A stretch of DNA of 64,000 bases from Lysobacter sp. Root690 (lineage in GTDB: Bacteria > Pseudomonadota > Gammaproteobacteria > Xanthomonadales > Xanthomonadaceae). The notes beneath the pieces were generated by a model. That model saw nothing but the letters and a program-made list of their open reading frames with translations. It was not told where the DNA came from and searched no databases. The position numbers and the translations under genes were made by a program. The first letter of the stretch is position 1; each line of letters opens with the position of its first letter. Where the stretch lies: positions 178,346 to 242,345 of the forward strand of contig NZ_LMHM01000001.1 of NCBI RefSeq assembly GCF_001427785.1, given 5' to 3'. Below are positions 20,123 through 28,932 of the stretch, piece by piece.

Positions 20123-20302
20123 GAAAGTCTCCAGGCGCTCAGCCATCGCGGCCGCGCCGGTTCGATGCGCCGCATCGCGAAGGATGCGGCGTTGCGGAAG
20201 TGATGTAAGCGCGTAAGCAACGCGCGCAAGCTTGAGGTCCACCCGGAGCGATGAATCGGGACGCGCGGCGGCCCGATCCTCGCGCCGGAATGTCGCGAAC
20301 GA

Positions 20303-21841
20303 TCAGTCGCTCAACGCATCCGACAAGGTCTTCACCTTGGCCGCATCGCGCTTGAGCGCCTGCGCCAGACGCGTGCCGTAATCGGCGTCGGCCTTATGGA
20401 AGTACGAGAGCATCGTGTACATCGTGGTCTCGTCGCGCACCTGGCCCAGGTCGCCGGCCAGATTCGCGATCAGGCTCTTGCGTTCGTCGGCCGACAGCGA
20501 GCGGTAGAACTCGCCGGCCTGGCGAAAGTTCAAGGTCTTGGCGATGCGCGCCTGCTGGGTCGCGCCGCTCAGCGGCAAGGCGCTGTAACGCCCGGCATCG
20601 GACTGCGGCTTGGGCTGGATGCGCGAGGGTTCGTAGTTGACCTTGCCGCTGCGCGCGCCGCTGTTGTGCTCGCCATCTTGATTGTTGCTGTTGACCGCGA
20701 CCTTCGGCGCATTGATCGGCAACTGATTGACGTTGGTGCCGACGCGATACAACTGGGTGTCGGCGTAGGAGAACATGCGGCCCTGCAGCAACCGATCCTC
20801 CGACGGTTCGATGCCCGGCACCAGATTGGCCGGCGCGAACGCGGCCTGCTCGGTTTCCTGGAAGATGTTGGCCGGGTTGCGGTCCAGGGTCATGGTGCCG
20901 ACCTTGACCTCGGGCACGCCGGTCCAGACCTTGGTCGCATCGAGCGGATTGAACGCGAATTGATCGAGCTGATCGGGCTTGAGGATCTGCACGTACAGGT
21001 CCCACTTGGGGTAGTCGCCGCGCTCGATCGCCTTCATCAAGTCATTGGACAGATGATTGAAATCGCGCCCCTGCACCGAGGCGATCTGCGCGCCGGACAG
21101 ATTGTGCTCGCCCTGGCGGCTGTCCCAGTGGAATTTGACATAGACGTAGCCGCCCTTGTCGTCGACCAGCTTGTAGGCATGCACGCCGTTGCCGTCCATC
21201 TCGCGATAGCTGCGCGGGGTGCCGTAATCGGAATACACCCGGGTCAGCATCTGGGTGGCTTCGGGCACGTGCGAGAAGAAATCGAACACCCGCGCCGGGT
21301 CCTGCACATTGGTGTCGGGGCTGGGCTTGAGCGAATGCACCATGTCCGGGAACTTGATCGCGTCGCGGATGAAGAACACCGGCAGGTTGTTGCCGACCAG
21401 GTCCCAGTTGCCTTCGCTGGTGTAGAACTTGGTGGCGAAACCGCGCGGATCGCGCAGGGTTTCCGGCGAATGGTTGCCGTGGATCACGGTGGAGAAGCGC
21501 ACGAACACCGGCGTGGTGGCGCCGGGCTGGAACACTTTCGCGCGGGTGTATTGCGAGATGTCGCCGGTGACGGTGAAGCTGCCATGCGCGCCGGTGCCGC
21601 GCGCATGCACCACGCGTTCGGGGATGCGTTCGCGATCGAAGCGTTGCAGCTTCTGGATCAGATGCACGTCCTGCAGCAGGACCGGGCCGTCGGCGCCGGC
21701 GGTCTGCGAGTTCTGGTTGTCGCCGACCACCGCGCCGTTGTCGCGCGTCAGGGGCGGCGCGGCCTGGGCGAAGGCGGCGCCGGAGAGAAGCAACTGCGCG
21801 GAAACGAAGGCCGCGATCAAACTGCGATGGGGCATGGGCAT
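20303..21841 (-). CDS. katB: Exported monofunctional heme catalase (KatB type)
   Basis: Catalase converts hydrogen peroxide to water and oxygen. The 512-residue protein has a signal peptide (residues 1-26, ending AAFAQA), so it is expected in the periplasm like P. aeruginosa KatB. Active-site His is H79 (VVHARG), the distal Asn is N151 (LVGNNLPVFFIRD) and the proximal heme ligand is Tyr359 in GRMFSYADTQ. Length fits the small-subunit clade without a C-terminal flavodoxin-like domain. It is followed by the ankyrin gene. A single OxyR-like ATAG-N7-CTAT palindrome lies 74 bp upstream. A second in-frame Met two codons later is an equally possible start. Confidence 0.95.
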   Translation of the reverse strand: MPMPHRSLIAAFVSAQLLLSGAAFAQAAPPLTRDNGAVVGDNQNSQTAGADGPVLLQDVHLIQKLQRFDRERIPERVVHARGTGAHGSFTVTGDISQYTRAKVFQPGATTPVFVRFSTVIHGNHSPETLRDPRGFATKFYTSEGNWDLVGNNLPVFFIRDAIKFPDMVHSLKPSPDTNVQDPARVFDFFSHVPEATQMLTRVYSDYGTPRSYREMDGNGVHAYKLVDDKGGYVYVKFHWDSRQGEHNLSGAQIASVQGRDFNHLSNDLMKAIERGDYPKWDLYVQILKPDQLDQFAFNPLDATKVWTGVPEVKVGTMTLDRNPANIFQETEQAAFAPANLVPGIEPSEDRLLQGRMFSYADTQLYRVGTNVNQLPINAPKVAVNSNNQDGEHNSGARSGKVNYEPSRIQPKPQSDAGRYSALPLSGATQQARIAKTLNFRQAGEFYRSLSADERKSLIANLAGDLGQVRDETTMYTMLSYFHKADADYGTRLAQALKRDAAKVKTLSDALSD

Positions 21842-21914
21842 GGCTCTGTGGGGACTGCGCGGCAGCGTCCTACAGGCATGCGATCGGGAAAAATCGTTTG
21901 TTTGGATGGCAGCG

Positions 21915-21929
21915 ATAGCCGTCGGCTAT
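21915..21929 (-). promoter_or_regulatory. OxyR-like half-site upstream of katB
   Basis: The palindrome ATAG-N7-CTAT (atagccgtcggctat) matches one half of the OxyR tetramer site, which consists of two such units 7 bp apart. The second unit is poorly conserved on both sides. It lies 74 bp upstream of the katB start. Confidence 0.45.
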
Positions 21930-22036
21930 TCGGTAGGCGTCATTGCGCGAACCCGATCACCGTTCGCGCGTCTTCGGCATTCGCGGCATGGATCGAAGCA
22001 TGACCGCGCGCACGTTCGAGCGCGGATCGAGCGCGC

Positions 22037-22528
22037 TCACTCGCTCGGCAATAGTTCGATCGCCATCACCAAAGCGTCTTCGCGTCCGCCGCGTGCCGGG
22101 TAATAGCGCGGGCGGCGGCCGATCTCGTTGAAACCCTCGCTGTGGTACAGCGCGATCGCGCCGGGATTGGACGGCCGCACTTCCAGGAACACGCGCTCGG
22201 CGCCGCGGCCGCGCGCGACATGCAGCAACGCGCGCAGCAGCTTGCGGCCGAAGCCGTGGCCATGCGCTTCGGGCGCGACGCAGACGTTGAGCACGTGCGC
22301 TTCGCCGGCGGCCAGGCTCATCAGGAAGTAACCGACGATGCGCTCGTTCTCGGTCAACACCCAGGCTGGGTAATCGGCGCGCAGGCAGTCACGGAAGATG
22401 CCCGGGGTCCAGGGGAATTCGTAGGCGCGAATCTCGATGGCGTGGACGAGTTCGAGGTCGTCCTCGCGCATCGGCCGCAACGCGCGGGGCGCGGCGGCGG
22501 GATCGAACTCCGACGCCTGCGCGCTCAT
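22037..22528 (-). CDS. rimI: Ribosomal protein S18-alanine N-acetyltransferase RimI
   Basis: RimI acetylates the N-terminal Ala of ribosomal protein S18. This GNAT protein has 163 residues, with the substrate-side motif IEIRAYEFPWTPGIFRDCL, the acetyl-CoA loop APEAHGHGFGRKLL and the C-terminal motif LEVRPSNPGAIALYHSEGF followed by GRRPRYYP. The first 18 residues are an extension relative to E. coli RimI. Its start overlaps the stop of the upstream gene by 4 bp (ATGA); that gene is a candidate holD, and holD-rimI is also an overlapping pair in E. coli. Confidence 0.93.
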   Translation of the reverse strand: MSAQASEFDPAAAPRALRPMREDDLELVHAIEIRAYEFPWTPGIFRDCLRADYPAWVLTENERIVGYFLMSLAAGEAHVLNVCVAPEAHGHGFGRKLLRALLHVARGRGAERVFLEVRPSNPGAIALYHSEGFNEIGRRPRYYPARGGREDALVMAIELLPSE

Positions 22529-22962
22529 CCGCGCTTATCCGTGCGTCGCAGCTTGCGCAACTGCGGCCACAGCGCGCGCTTGGCCGCGGCGTTGCCGCGC
22601 AAGGACGGATCGAACAGCGCCAGCACTTGCGCATCGCCGGCGGCGCGGCGCGCGGCGCGCAGCAGGTTGCGCAACAAGGTCGGCGTGTCGTCGCCAGCGT
22701 TCGCGGCGCGCGGCGCGGTTTGGCCGGAGTGGGCCGCGGCACGTTCGGATGCGCCACGTTCGGGCGCGACGGATTCGGACCCCACGCGCTCGCGCGCCGG
22801 CTGCGATCCACGCACGTCCGGCTCGGCGCCGCGGGCCGAATCGGCGGACGCGGCATTCGCAATCGGCGCCTCGGCCGGCGGCTCGCTGCCGGCCAGGCTC
22901 ATCACCGTATGCCCCATCGCCTGCAGCCATTCGCGCTGCTGCGCGCTCCACAGCCCGCTCAT
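22525..22962 (-). CDS. holD: Candidate divergent DNA polymerase III subunit psi (HolD)
   Basis: The 145-residue protein starts at MSGLWSAQ, overlapping pssA by 4 bp (ATGA) and rimI by 4 bp. Two short blocks resemble E. coli psi as I remember it: the N-terminal QREWLQAMGHTVMSL compares with the RxWxLQxxGxTxWSL clamp-loader peptide, and the C-terminal NAAAKRALWPQL with the NPTARAALWQQI helix. The middle (about 30-90) is low-complexity Ala/Glu/Arg and unlike the E. coli chain. Context fits, since holD overlaps rimI in E. coli, and holC, its chi partner, lies 7 kb away. Without a profile search this remains a candidate; otherwise it would be called hypothetical. Confidence 0.6.
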   Translation of the reverse strand: MSGLWSAQQREWLQAMGHTVMSLAGSEPPAEAPIANAASADSARGAEPDVRGSQPARERVGSESVAPERGASERAAAHSGQTAPRAANAGDDTPTLLRNLLRAARRAAGDAQVLALFDPSLRGNAAAKRALWPQLRKLRRTDKRG

Positions 22963-23750
22963 GGCGCACCGGTGGGGCTGGGCGGCGGCGGCTCCTGCGG
23001 CGTGCGACGCATGCGGCGCCACAGCGCCTGGACTGGGCCAGACAAGGCGTACGGCGCGAAGATCGCCAGCAACACGCGCGGCGGGTCGATCGCGATCGCG
23101 ACCACCACCACCACCACGATCAGCACCGCCAGGAACGGCACCCGGTCGTTGCGCGGGCCGCTGCCCTTGAAGCTGACATAGCGCAGCCGGCTCACCATCA
23201 GCAGCCCGGCGATCACGGTCAGCGTCAGCGCGGCGTAGCGCAAGCGCTCGCCATCCAGGTCGAAGCTGTGGCAGGTCCACACGAAACTAGCGACCAGTCC
23301 GGCCGCGGCCGGACTGGCCAGGCCGATGAACCAGCGCTTGTCGACCTGGCCGACCTGGGAATTGAAGCGCGCCAGGCGCAGCGCGGCGCAGGCGGCGTAC
23401 AGGAACGCGCCGACCCAGCCGATCTTGCCGGGGATCACCCCATCGAGCTTGGTCGAGATCAGCGCCCAGTGGTACATGACCATGGCCGGCGCCAGGCCGA
23501 AGCTGATCAGATCGGCCAGCGAGTCGTACTGGACCCCGAATTCGCTCTGGGTGTTGGTCAGCCGGGCGACCCGGCCGTCGACGCCATCGAGGATCGCGGC
23601 GATGAAGATCGCCATGCAGGCCTCGTCGAAACGGCCCTGGGTGGCGGCGATGATCGCGTAGAAACCGGCGAACAGGCCGCCGGTGGTGAACAAATTAGGC
23701 AGCAAATAGATGCCGCGTCCGCGCGGGCGGGGCGTGGGTTGAGGTTCCAT
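22959..23750 (-). CDS. pssA: CDP-diacylglycerol--serine O-phosphatidyltransferase
   Basis: This integral membrane enzyme condenses CDP-diacylglycerol and serine to phosphatidylserine, the precursor of phosphatidylethanolamine. The 263-residue protein has the CDP-alcohol phosphatidyltransferase signature from DGVDGRVAR through GVQYDSLAD (about 57-82), with the metal-binding Asp residues. It has about seven or eight hydrophobic segments and opens with RGIYLLPNLFTTGGLFAGFYA, typical of the type II Bacillus-like PssA. The start at MEPQPT was preferred to the longer frame at 23804. It is the first gene of the overlapping pssA-holD-rimI run. Confidence 0.92.
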   Translation of the reverse strand: MEPQPTPRPRGRGIYLLPNLFTTGGLFAGFYAIIAATQGRFDEACMAIFIAAILDGVDGRVARLTNTQSEFGVQYDSLADLISFGLAPAMVMYHWALISTKLDGVIPGKIGWVGAFLYAACAALRLARFNSQVGQVDKRWFIGLASPAAAGLVASFVWTCHSFDLDGERLRYAALTLTVIAGLLMVSRLRYVSFKGSGPRNDRVPFLAVLIVVVVVVAIAIDPPRVLLAIFAPYALSGPVQALWRRMRRTPQEPPPPSPTGAP

Positions 23751-23860
23751 AACTGGGAAGTGTAGCGCTTGCCTGCGCCCGAGCAGGATGCTGCAATCTC
23801 GCATCCCCCGCTGTACCGTAGTTTCCGCTCGTTCCGCCAGCCCCGTTCCGGAGCCTCGTC

Positions 23861-24376
23861 ATGTCCTGCACCTCCCGTTATTCCGCCCGCCGCGCCTTGT
23901 CGGCGCTGGGCCTGCGCGCCGTTCCGACCGCTTTGCTGGTGCTGCTGGCCGTCGCGCCGGCCGCCGCCACCGAGCTGTACCAGTGGAAGGACGCCAAGGG
24001 CGTCACCCACTACTCCGACTCGCCGCCGCCCGAACAGGGCCAGGCCGGGGTCAAGAACCGGGTGATCCAGAACCGCACCGGCACCCCGACCCAGACCGCC
24101 ACGACCGCCGCGCCGGGCGAGAACCCTCAGTGCGCCGGCGCGCGCGCCAACCTCAAGCAGCTGCAGAGCGCGGCCGCGGTCGGCATGGACAGCAACGGCG
24201 ACGGCAAGGCCGACGGCGTGCTCGATGCGCAGCAGCGCGCCGCCCAGGTCCAGCTCGCCGAAGCCCAGATCCGGGTCAATTGCACCGCCGCGGCCCCGGC
24301 CACGCCCGGCGCCACGCCCGCGGCCAGTTCCTCGCCGTCGCCGCGGCCTACGCCGCAGAAGCAGGCGGAGAGCTGA
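23861..24376 (+). CDS. DUF4124 domain secreted protein
   Basis: The 171-residue protein has a signal peptide (hydrophobic VPTALLVLLAVAPAAA, cleavage near ATA) and directly after it a DUF4124 domain, recognised by ELYQWKDAKGVTHYSDSPP. A middle helix contains DSNGDGKADGVLD, which resembles a dockerin or EF-hand calcium loop, followed by AAQVQLAEAQIRVNC. The tail is Ala/Pro/Ser-rich. DUF4124 proteins are common in Xanthomonadaceae and have no assigned function. A hairpin with a T-run follows. Confidence 0.88.
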   Translation: MSCTSRYSARRALSALGLRAVPTALLVLLAVAPAAATELYQWKDAKGVTHYSDSPPPEQGQAGVKNRVIQNRTGTPTQTATTAAPGENPQCAGARANLKQLQSAAAVGMDSNGDGKADGVLDAQQRAAQVQLAEAQIRVNCTAAAPATPGATPAASSSPSPRPTPQKQAES

Positions 24377-24381
24377 GAAGC

Positions 24382-24560
24382 CGGGATTAGGGATTCGGGA
24401 TTGGTCACGGCGGGTTTTGCTCGCGACCGATCCGACTCGATGATCTGACGCCGGGTCGTCCTCACGGGCGATCCGGCGTTTTTCGTTTGCGCGCGCCCTG
24501 TCCGCCACGGCGAAAACCCGCCAATCCCGAATCCCAAATCCCGAATCCCGGCCCCAACTG
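24382..24560. repeat. Heptad inverted-repeat element 3 (DUF4124 gene-proS)
   Basis: Left arm 24382-24403 (ccgggattagggattcggga) and right arm 24522-24558 (aatcccgaatcccaaatccc and onward). The arms pair over about 20 bp. The centre holds the terminator at 24448-24483. The right arm lies about 40 bp before the proS start. Confidence 0.8.
24448..24483 (+). terminator. Terminator after the DUF4124 gene
   Basis: A 7-bp stem (acgccgg 24448-24454, ccggcgt 24473-24479) with an 18-base loop, followed by a run of five T. Confidence 0.6.
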
Positions 24561-24598
24561 GCAAACTGTTCGCTTTCCCCATCCGCGAACCCCTGCCG

Positions 24599-26320
24599 AT
24601 GCGCCTGTCGCACTTCCATCTCCACACCAGCAAGGAAACTCCCGCCGAAGCCGAAATCATCAGCCACAAGCTGATGCTCAAGGCCGGCATGATCCGCAAG
24701 CTCGCCGCCGGCCTGTACACCTGGTCGCCGCTGGGCCTGCGCGTGCTGCGCAAGGTCGAGCGCGCGGTGCGCGAGGAGATGAACGCCGCGGGCGCGATCG
24801 AAGTGCTGATGCCGGCGGTGCAGCCCAAGGAGCTGTGGGAGGAAACCGGGCGCTGGGAGAAATTCGGCGGCCAGTTGCTCAAGATCAAGGATCGCAAGGA
24901 AGCGTGGTACTGCTTCGGCCCGACCCACGAGGAAGTCATCACCGACTTCGCCCGCAACGAACTGGCCAGCTACAAGCAGCTGCCGGTCAATTTCTATCAG
25001 ATCCAGACCAAGTTCCGCGACGAAATCCGTCCGCGCTTCGGGGTGATGCGCGCGCGCGAGTTCCTGATGAAGGACGCCTACTCGTTCCACGTCACCGACG
25101 CCGACCTCGGTCGCGAATACCAGAACATGTACGACACCTACGGCCGCATCTTCACCCGTCTGGGATTGAAGTTCCGCGCCGTGTTCGCCGACACCGGCGC
25201 GATCGGCGGCAGCGCCTCGCACGAGTTCCACGTGCTCGCCGATTCAGGCGAGGACGCGATCGCGTTCTCCGACGGCTCGGATTACGCCGCCAACGTCGAG
25301 CTGGCCGAAGCGGTGTCGCCGGGCCCGCGCGCGGCCGCGAGCGAGGACCTGCGCAAGGTCGACACGCCGACCCAGAAGACCTGCGAGGACGTCGCCGCGC
25401 TGATGGGCATCGCCCTGACCCGCACGGTCAAGTCGATCGCCATCGTCGGCAGCGACGCCGACGGCAAGCCGCAATTCGCGCTGGCCCTGGTCCGCGGCGA
25501 CCACGCGATCAACGAGATCAAGCTGTCCAAGCTCGCCGGCCTGGCCGAGTATCGCCTCGCCACCGAGGCCGAGATCGTCGAACACCTCGGCGCGCAGCCT
25601 GGTTTCCTGGGTCCGGTCAAGCCCGCGAAGACCATCCGCGTGATCGCCGACCGCAGCGTCGCGGCGATGGCCGACTTCGTGGTCGGCGCCAACGAAAACG
25701 GCTACCACCTCGCCGGGGTCAACTGGGGCCGCGATCTGGCCGAACCCAATGAGGTCGCCGACATCCGCAACGCAGTCGCCGGCGATCCCTCGCCCGACGG
25801 CCAGGGCCGCCTGGGCATCGCGCGCGGGATCGAGGTCGGCCACGTGTTCCAGCTCGGCCGCAAGTACGCCGAGGCGATGAAGTTGACCGTGCTCGACGAC
25901 ACCGGCAAGGCCACCACCCCGGCCATGGGCTGCTACGGCATCGGCGTGTCGCGCATCGTCGCCGCGGCGATCGAGCAGAACCACGACGACGCCGGCATCG
26001 CCTGGCCCGAGGCGATGGCGCCGTGGCAGGCGGTGGTGTGTGTGATCAACCCGAAGAACGACCCGGCCGTGGCCGAGGCCGCGCTGGCGCTGTACCAAGA
26101 CCTGGTCAAGGCCGGCGTCGACGCCGCGCTCGACGACCGCGGCCTGCGCCCGGGCGCGATGTTCGCCGACATCGAACTGATCGGCGTGCCGCACCGCGTG
26201 GTGGTGTCCGAACGCGGCCTGGCCGCGGGCAGTTTCGAATACCGCCACCGCCGCGCCAGCGAAGCGGAGAATCTCGACCGCGCCGCGGTCCTGGCCCGGA
26301 TCGGCGGCCTGTCGCAGTAA
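24599..26320 (+). CDS. proS: Prolyl-tRNA synthetase
   Basis: This class II aminoacyl-tRNA synthetase of the bacterial type charges tRNA-Pro. The 573-residue protein has motif 1 near the N-terminus (LPAGLYTW-like [12 protein letters not shown]), motif 2 ([27 protein letters not shown], about 138-164), an inserted editing domain (about 225-400) carrying the CxxxxA-type region and [10 protein letters not shown], motif 3 ([17 protein letters not shown], about 441-457) and the C-terminal anticodon-binding domain ([27 protein letters not shown]). Length matches the E. coli enzyme (572). Confidence 0.97.
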   Translation: MRLSHFHLHTSKETPAEAEIISHKLMLKAGMIRKLAAGLYTWSPLGLRVLRKVERAVREEMNAAGAIEVLMPAVQPKELWEETGRWEKFGGQLLKIKDRKEAWYCFGPTHEEVITDFARNELASYKQLPVNFYQIQTKFRDEIRPRFGVMRAREFLMKDAYSFHVTDADLGREYQNMYDTYGRIFTRLGLKFRAVFADTGAIGGSASHEFHVLADSGEDAIAFSDGSDYAANVELAEAVSPGPRAAASEDLRKVDTPTQKTCEDVAALMGIALTRTVKSIAIVGSDADGKPQFALALVRGDHAINEIKLSKLAGLAEYRLATEAEIVEHLGAQPGFLGPVKPAKTIRVIADRSVAAMADFVVGANENGYHLAGVNWGRDLAEPNEVADIRNAVAGDPSPDGQGRLGIARGIEVGHVFQLGRKYAEAMKLTVLDDTGKATTPAMGCYGIGVSRIVAAAIEQNHDDAGIAWPEAMAPWQAVVCVINPKNDPAVAEAALALYQDLVKAGVDAALDDRGLRPGAMFADIELIGVPHRVVVSERGLAAGSFEYRHRRASEAENLDRAAVLARIGGLSQ

Positions 26321-26746
26321 GCCCGGCGGCGGCGGCGATACCGCCGACGAGCACGGCGACGATATGTCCGATTACCCCGCCCGCGGCGGCGGGGTAATCG
26401 CGACGCCCGAAGTTTCGCACCACCCCAAGCACGTTTCGTGCCTACTTCGAAAAACCTCGGTATATAGGCCCGATACTCGAGCCGCGCCGGTTGCAAACGC
26501 GTTTGGATAACCCGCGTTTCGATAGGTCGTTTCAAACAGCGCCGTAATCCCGCGCGCTCGATCGGCGAGTCCGGTCCGCGCCCGCCACCTCATGCAATCG
26601 ACCCAAACCCTCGCCACGCAAGCCTCGGCGACGGGGGACGACGCCCGCGCTTGCACATATTTGTTTAAACCGTTTGCGCGGCCACACATTCCCGCGCGCG
26701 CGCCACTGGCTTTAGCGGTCGATATTCGTGTATATCTTCCGGCGCA
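26321..26746. other. Long leader/intergenic region proS to the H-NS-type gene
   Basis: About 430 bp without a supported gene. It is locally richer in A and T than its neighbours and has repeated TATA-like steps (cggtatataggc, cgatattcgtgtatatc). It contains the 12-bp palindrome at 26370-26399. The upper part may carry the proS terminator and the lower part the regulatory region of the H-NS-type gene. A start at 26774 for that gene was rejected because it lies in the promoter. Confidence 0.5.
26370..26399. terminator. Perfect 12-bp stem after proS
   Basis: gattaccccgcc at 26370-26381 pairs with ggcggggtaatc at 26388-26399 around a 6-base loop, 50 bp after the proS stop. No T-run follows on either strand, so it may be a transcript-end hairpin or a protein-binding palindrome rather than a classical terminator. 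Confidence 0.45.
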
Positions 26747-26775
26747 TTTACGGCAGACTTCCCTGCCCTTACTAT
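26747..26775 (+). promoter_or_regulatory. Sigma-70-type promoter of the H-NS-type gene
   Basis: TTTACG (26747-26752) and TACTAT (26770-26775) are separated by exactly 17 bp. Each matches the consensus at 4 of 6 positions. The predicted leader would be about 50 bases. Confidence 0.5.
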
Positions 26776-26830
26776 GCTGCCGCGCGCCAGGGACTGGCCG
26801 TCATTTCCGACCATACTCCCCGGAGGCTAC

Positions 26831-27217
26831 ATGTCGATCGATCTCTCCACGTTGTCCGCGAAAGAACTCGAATCCCTGATCAGCCAGGCCAAGAAGCGCA
26901 AGACCACCTTGAACAAGCGCAAACCCATCGCGGCCGTGCGCAAGAAAATCAGCACCCTGCTCAAGACCGAGGGTTACACCCTGGAAGAGCTGTTCGGCAA
27001 CGCCGCTCCGGCGACCCGCGGACCGAAGGCGAGCAAGGCCGCCACCAAGGCCGCTCCGGCCGCGCGCAAGGCGCGCAAGCCGCTGGGCAAGGTCGCGCCG
27101 AAATACCAGAACCCGGCCAACACCGGCGAAACCTGGACCGGCCGCGGCAAGCAGCCGCGCTGGCTGGCCGCCTACACCGCGCAGGGCAAGAAGCTGGAAG
27201 ATTTCCTGATCAAGTAA
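26831..27217 (+). CDS. H-NS family nucleoid-associated protein
   Basis: A 128-residue basic DNA-binding protein. The N-terminal helical oligomerisation part (1-50) contains LSAKELESLISQAKKRKTTLNKRK. A Lys/Ala linker (about 70-95) follows, then the C-terminal AT-hook-like H-NS core YQNPANTGETWTGRGKQPRWL (about 96-116), in which the GRG tripeptide enters the minor groove. Such proteins silence AT-rich, often horizontally acquired DNA; Xanthomonas homologues regulate virulence genes. The ATG follows an excellent CGGAGG ribosome binding site. It has its own promoter and terminator, so it is monocistronic. Confidence 0.93.
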   Translation: MSIDLSTLSAKELESLISQAKKRKTTLNKRKPIAAVRKKISTLLKTEGYTLEELFGNAAPATRGPKASKAATKAAPAARKARKPLGKVAPKYQNPANTGETWTGRGKQPRWLAAYTAQGKKLEDFLIK

Positions 27218-27244
27218 CGGGACTGAAAACCAGAATCGACGAAA

Positions 27245-27268
27245 CCGCCGGCCTTAAGCCGGCGTTTT
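27245..27268 (+). terminator. Terminator of the H-NS-type gene
   Basis: A 7-bp stem (cgccggc 27246-27252, gccggcg 27258-27264) with a 5-base loop, followed by TTTT, 28 bp past the stop. Confidence 0.85.
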
Positions 27269-27273
27269 CATTG

Positions 27274-27440
27274 GAGCCGGGATTGGGGATTCGGGATTAG
27301 GGATTAGGGATTCGCAAAAGCCAGATCAAAGGCTTGGAGCCGGAATTAGGGATCCGCAAAAAGCCAAGTCATAGGCAGTGCCTTGGCCGCGACCGCTCTC
27401 GCTCTTGCCAATCCCAAATCCCCAATCCCCAATCCCGGCC
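27274..27440. repeat. Heptad inverted-repeat element 4 (H-NS-type gene - thrE)
   Basis: The left side (27274-27365) has two blocks of GGGATTC/GGGATTA heptads, each introduced by gagccgg. The right arm (27409-27438) is aatcccaaatccccaatccc and onward. It fills the gap between two convergent genes and ends next to the thrE stop. It is thus not tied to start codons. Confidence 0.8.
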
Positions 27441-27442
27441 CC

Positions 27443-28693
27443 TCACAAATTCCGCCGAGCCGGCAACAGCAAATTCCCGAATATCAGCCCCGCGATCAGC
27501 GCGAGCAGGATATTGAGCACCGCCAGCACCGCGTCCTGGCCGACGTTGACGTCCTGCTGCTGGATCATCGTGAGCAGCCCGCGCAAGCTGACGCTGCCGG
27601 GCACCAGCAGAATGATCCCGGGCACGCGGATGATCGCCCCCGGCCGGTTGCCCCAGCGCGCGTAGGCATTGCCGAGCGCGGTCATGACCAGGGCGGCGAG
27701 GAAGATTCCCGCCGGACTGCCCCAGGCCAGGCCGACGAAACGCGAAATCAGATAACCGCCGGCGGCCGCGGCCATGACCTTGAGGTAATCGCCGCGGTGG
27801 GCGCGAAACAGCACCGCGAACGCGTACGACGCCACCGCCAGCCCGCCCCATTCGACCCACGGCGCTTGCGGACGCGAGGCGCGCACCACCGGCTCCAGCC
27901 CGACCAGATCGGCCAGGTAAAGCCCGATCACCGTGCCGACCGCCAGTTTCACCACCGTGGTCACCGCGCCGGCGAAACGCGCCGTGCCCGACACCAGATG
28001 CTGGCTGGTCAGTTCGTTGACCGCGTTGGTCAGCGCCAGACCGGGCAGCAGCACGATCAGCGAGGCGATGATCACCGTGTTCTGGTTCAGCGGGGCGATG
28101 AAATTGGCGACCAGCAACACAGTCAGCGCGGCGAACATGCCGGCGATCGCCTCCAGCGCCTCGCGCAGCCGCGGCCGGCGGCCGGAGATGTCGACCAGCA
28201 GGCCGATCATCAAACCGTTGATCGCGGCCACGCCGATGTCCAGCCACGGTAGCCGCAACAGGCTGGCGACCGCGCCCGCGGCCAGGCCGTAAGCGATCAC
28301 CTGCATCGAGCGCCAGCGCAGGCTGCGCGGGCGGTCGAGGGTCTCCAGCGCGGCGTGGCCGGCGGCCAGATCGAGTCGGCCGGCCATCACCTCCTCGGCG
28401 ATGCGGTCGGTTTCGCTGAGCCGGTACAGGTCGTTCTCCCCGGGCGGCAGCCGGATCACCCGGGTGGTGTCGCTGTCGCCGAGCGGCCGGTTGGGATCGC
28501 TGAAGGTGAGGATCAGGCCGGTCGGGTTCGACCACGGCTCGCACTCCAGGCGCAGTTTCTGCGCCACCGAACTCACCGCGCCCTCCAGCCGCTGCGCGGT
28601 GGTGCCGTAGCTGTGCAGACGCTCGGCCAGCTCGACCACGAACGCGATGCGGGCGGCGTAGCTGGCGGCACTGAGCGGATGCGGGGTCGACAT
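27443..28693 (-). CDS. ThrE-family threonine/serine exporter
   Basis: A 416-residue inner membrane protein of the ThrE family, which exports threonine and serine by proton antiport in Corynebacterium. The N-terminal ThrE domain (about 10-250) starts with a soluble part containing ELAERLHSYGTTAQRLE, VSSVAQKLRLECEPW and DRIAEEVMAGRLDL, and continues with five helices that include NFIAPLNQNTVIIASLIVLLPG. The second ThrE_2 domain (about 275-410) has PGIILLVPGSVSLRGLLTMI. Both halves are on one chain, as in the full-length exporter. The start could also be six codons upstream (28711). Substrate is inferred from the family only. Confidence 0.88.
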   Translation of the reverse strand: MSTPHPLSAASYAARIAFVVELAERLHSYGTTAQRLEGAVSSVAQKLRLECEPWSNPTGLILTFSDPNRPLGDSDTTRVIRLPPGENDLYRLSETDRIAEEVMAGRLDLAAGHAALETLDRPRSLRWRSMQVIAYGLAAGAVASLLRLPWLDIGVAAINGLMIGLLVDISGRRPRLREALEAIAGMFAALTVLLVANFIAPLNQNTVIIASLIVLLPGLALTNAVNELTSQHLVSGTARFAGAVTTVVKLAVGTVIGLYLADLVGLEPVVRASRPQAPWVEWGGLAVASYAFAVLFRAHRGDYLKVMAAAAGGYLISRFVGLAWGSPAGIFLAALVMTALGNAYARWGNRPGAIIRVPGIILLVPGSVSLRGLLTMIQQQDVNVGQDAVLAVLNILLALIAGLIFGNLLLPARRNL

Positions 28694-28767
28694 AGTCGGA
28701 AAGCATGGCACGCGATTGCGTCGCTGGGCAGCGGGCTCGCGCCGGGGTTAAGGGAAAAGGCGGGAAG

Positions 28768-28862
28768 CCGGGAATCTGGAATCGGGGATGGCGAATCGGA
28801 AGTGCCGAGAAACCGACACGACGAGGCGTTTTCGATTCCAACTTCCCACACACCCGATTTCA
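28768..28862. repeat. Degenerate heptad-repeat copy (thrE-mlaE gap)
   Basis: ccgggaatctggaatcgggg (28768-28787) and a weak complement (gattcc, ttccca, cccgatttc at 28833-28862) look like a decayed copy of the heptad element, in the divergent gap between thrE and the Mla-type operon. Confidence 0.4.
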
Positions 28863-28932
28863 GGCGGCCCCAGCCCGATCCACGCAGCCCTCACCTCGTC
28901 ATCCCTAGCCTGTATCCTCCCGCCGAGGCCCT

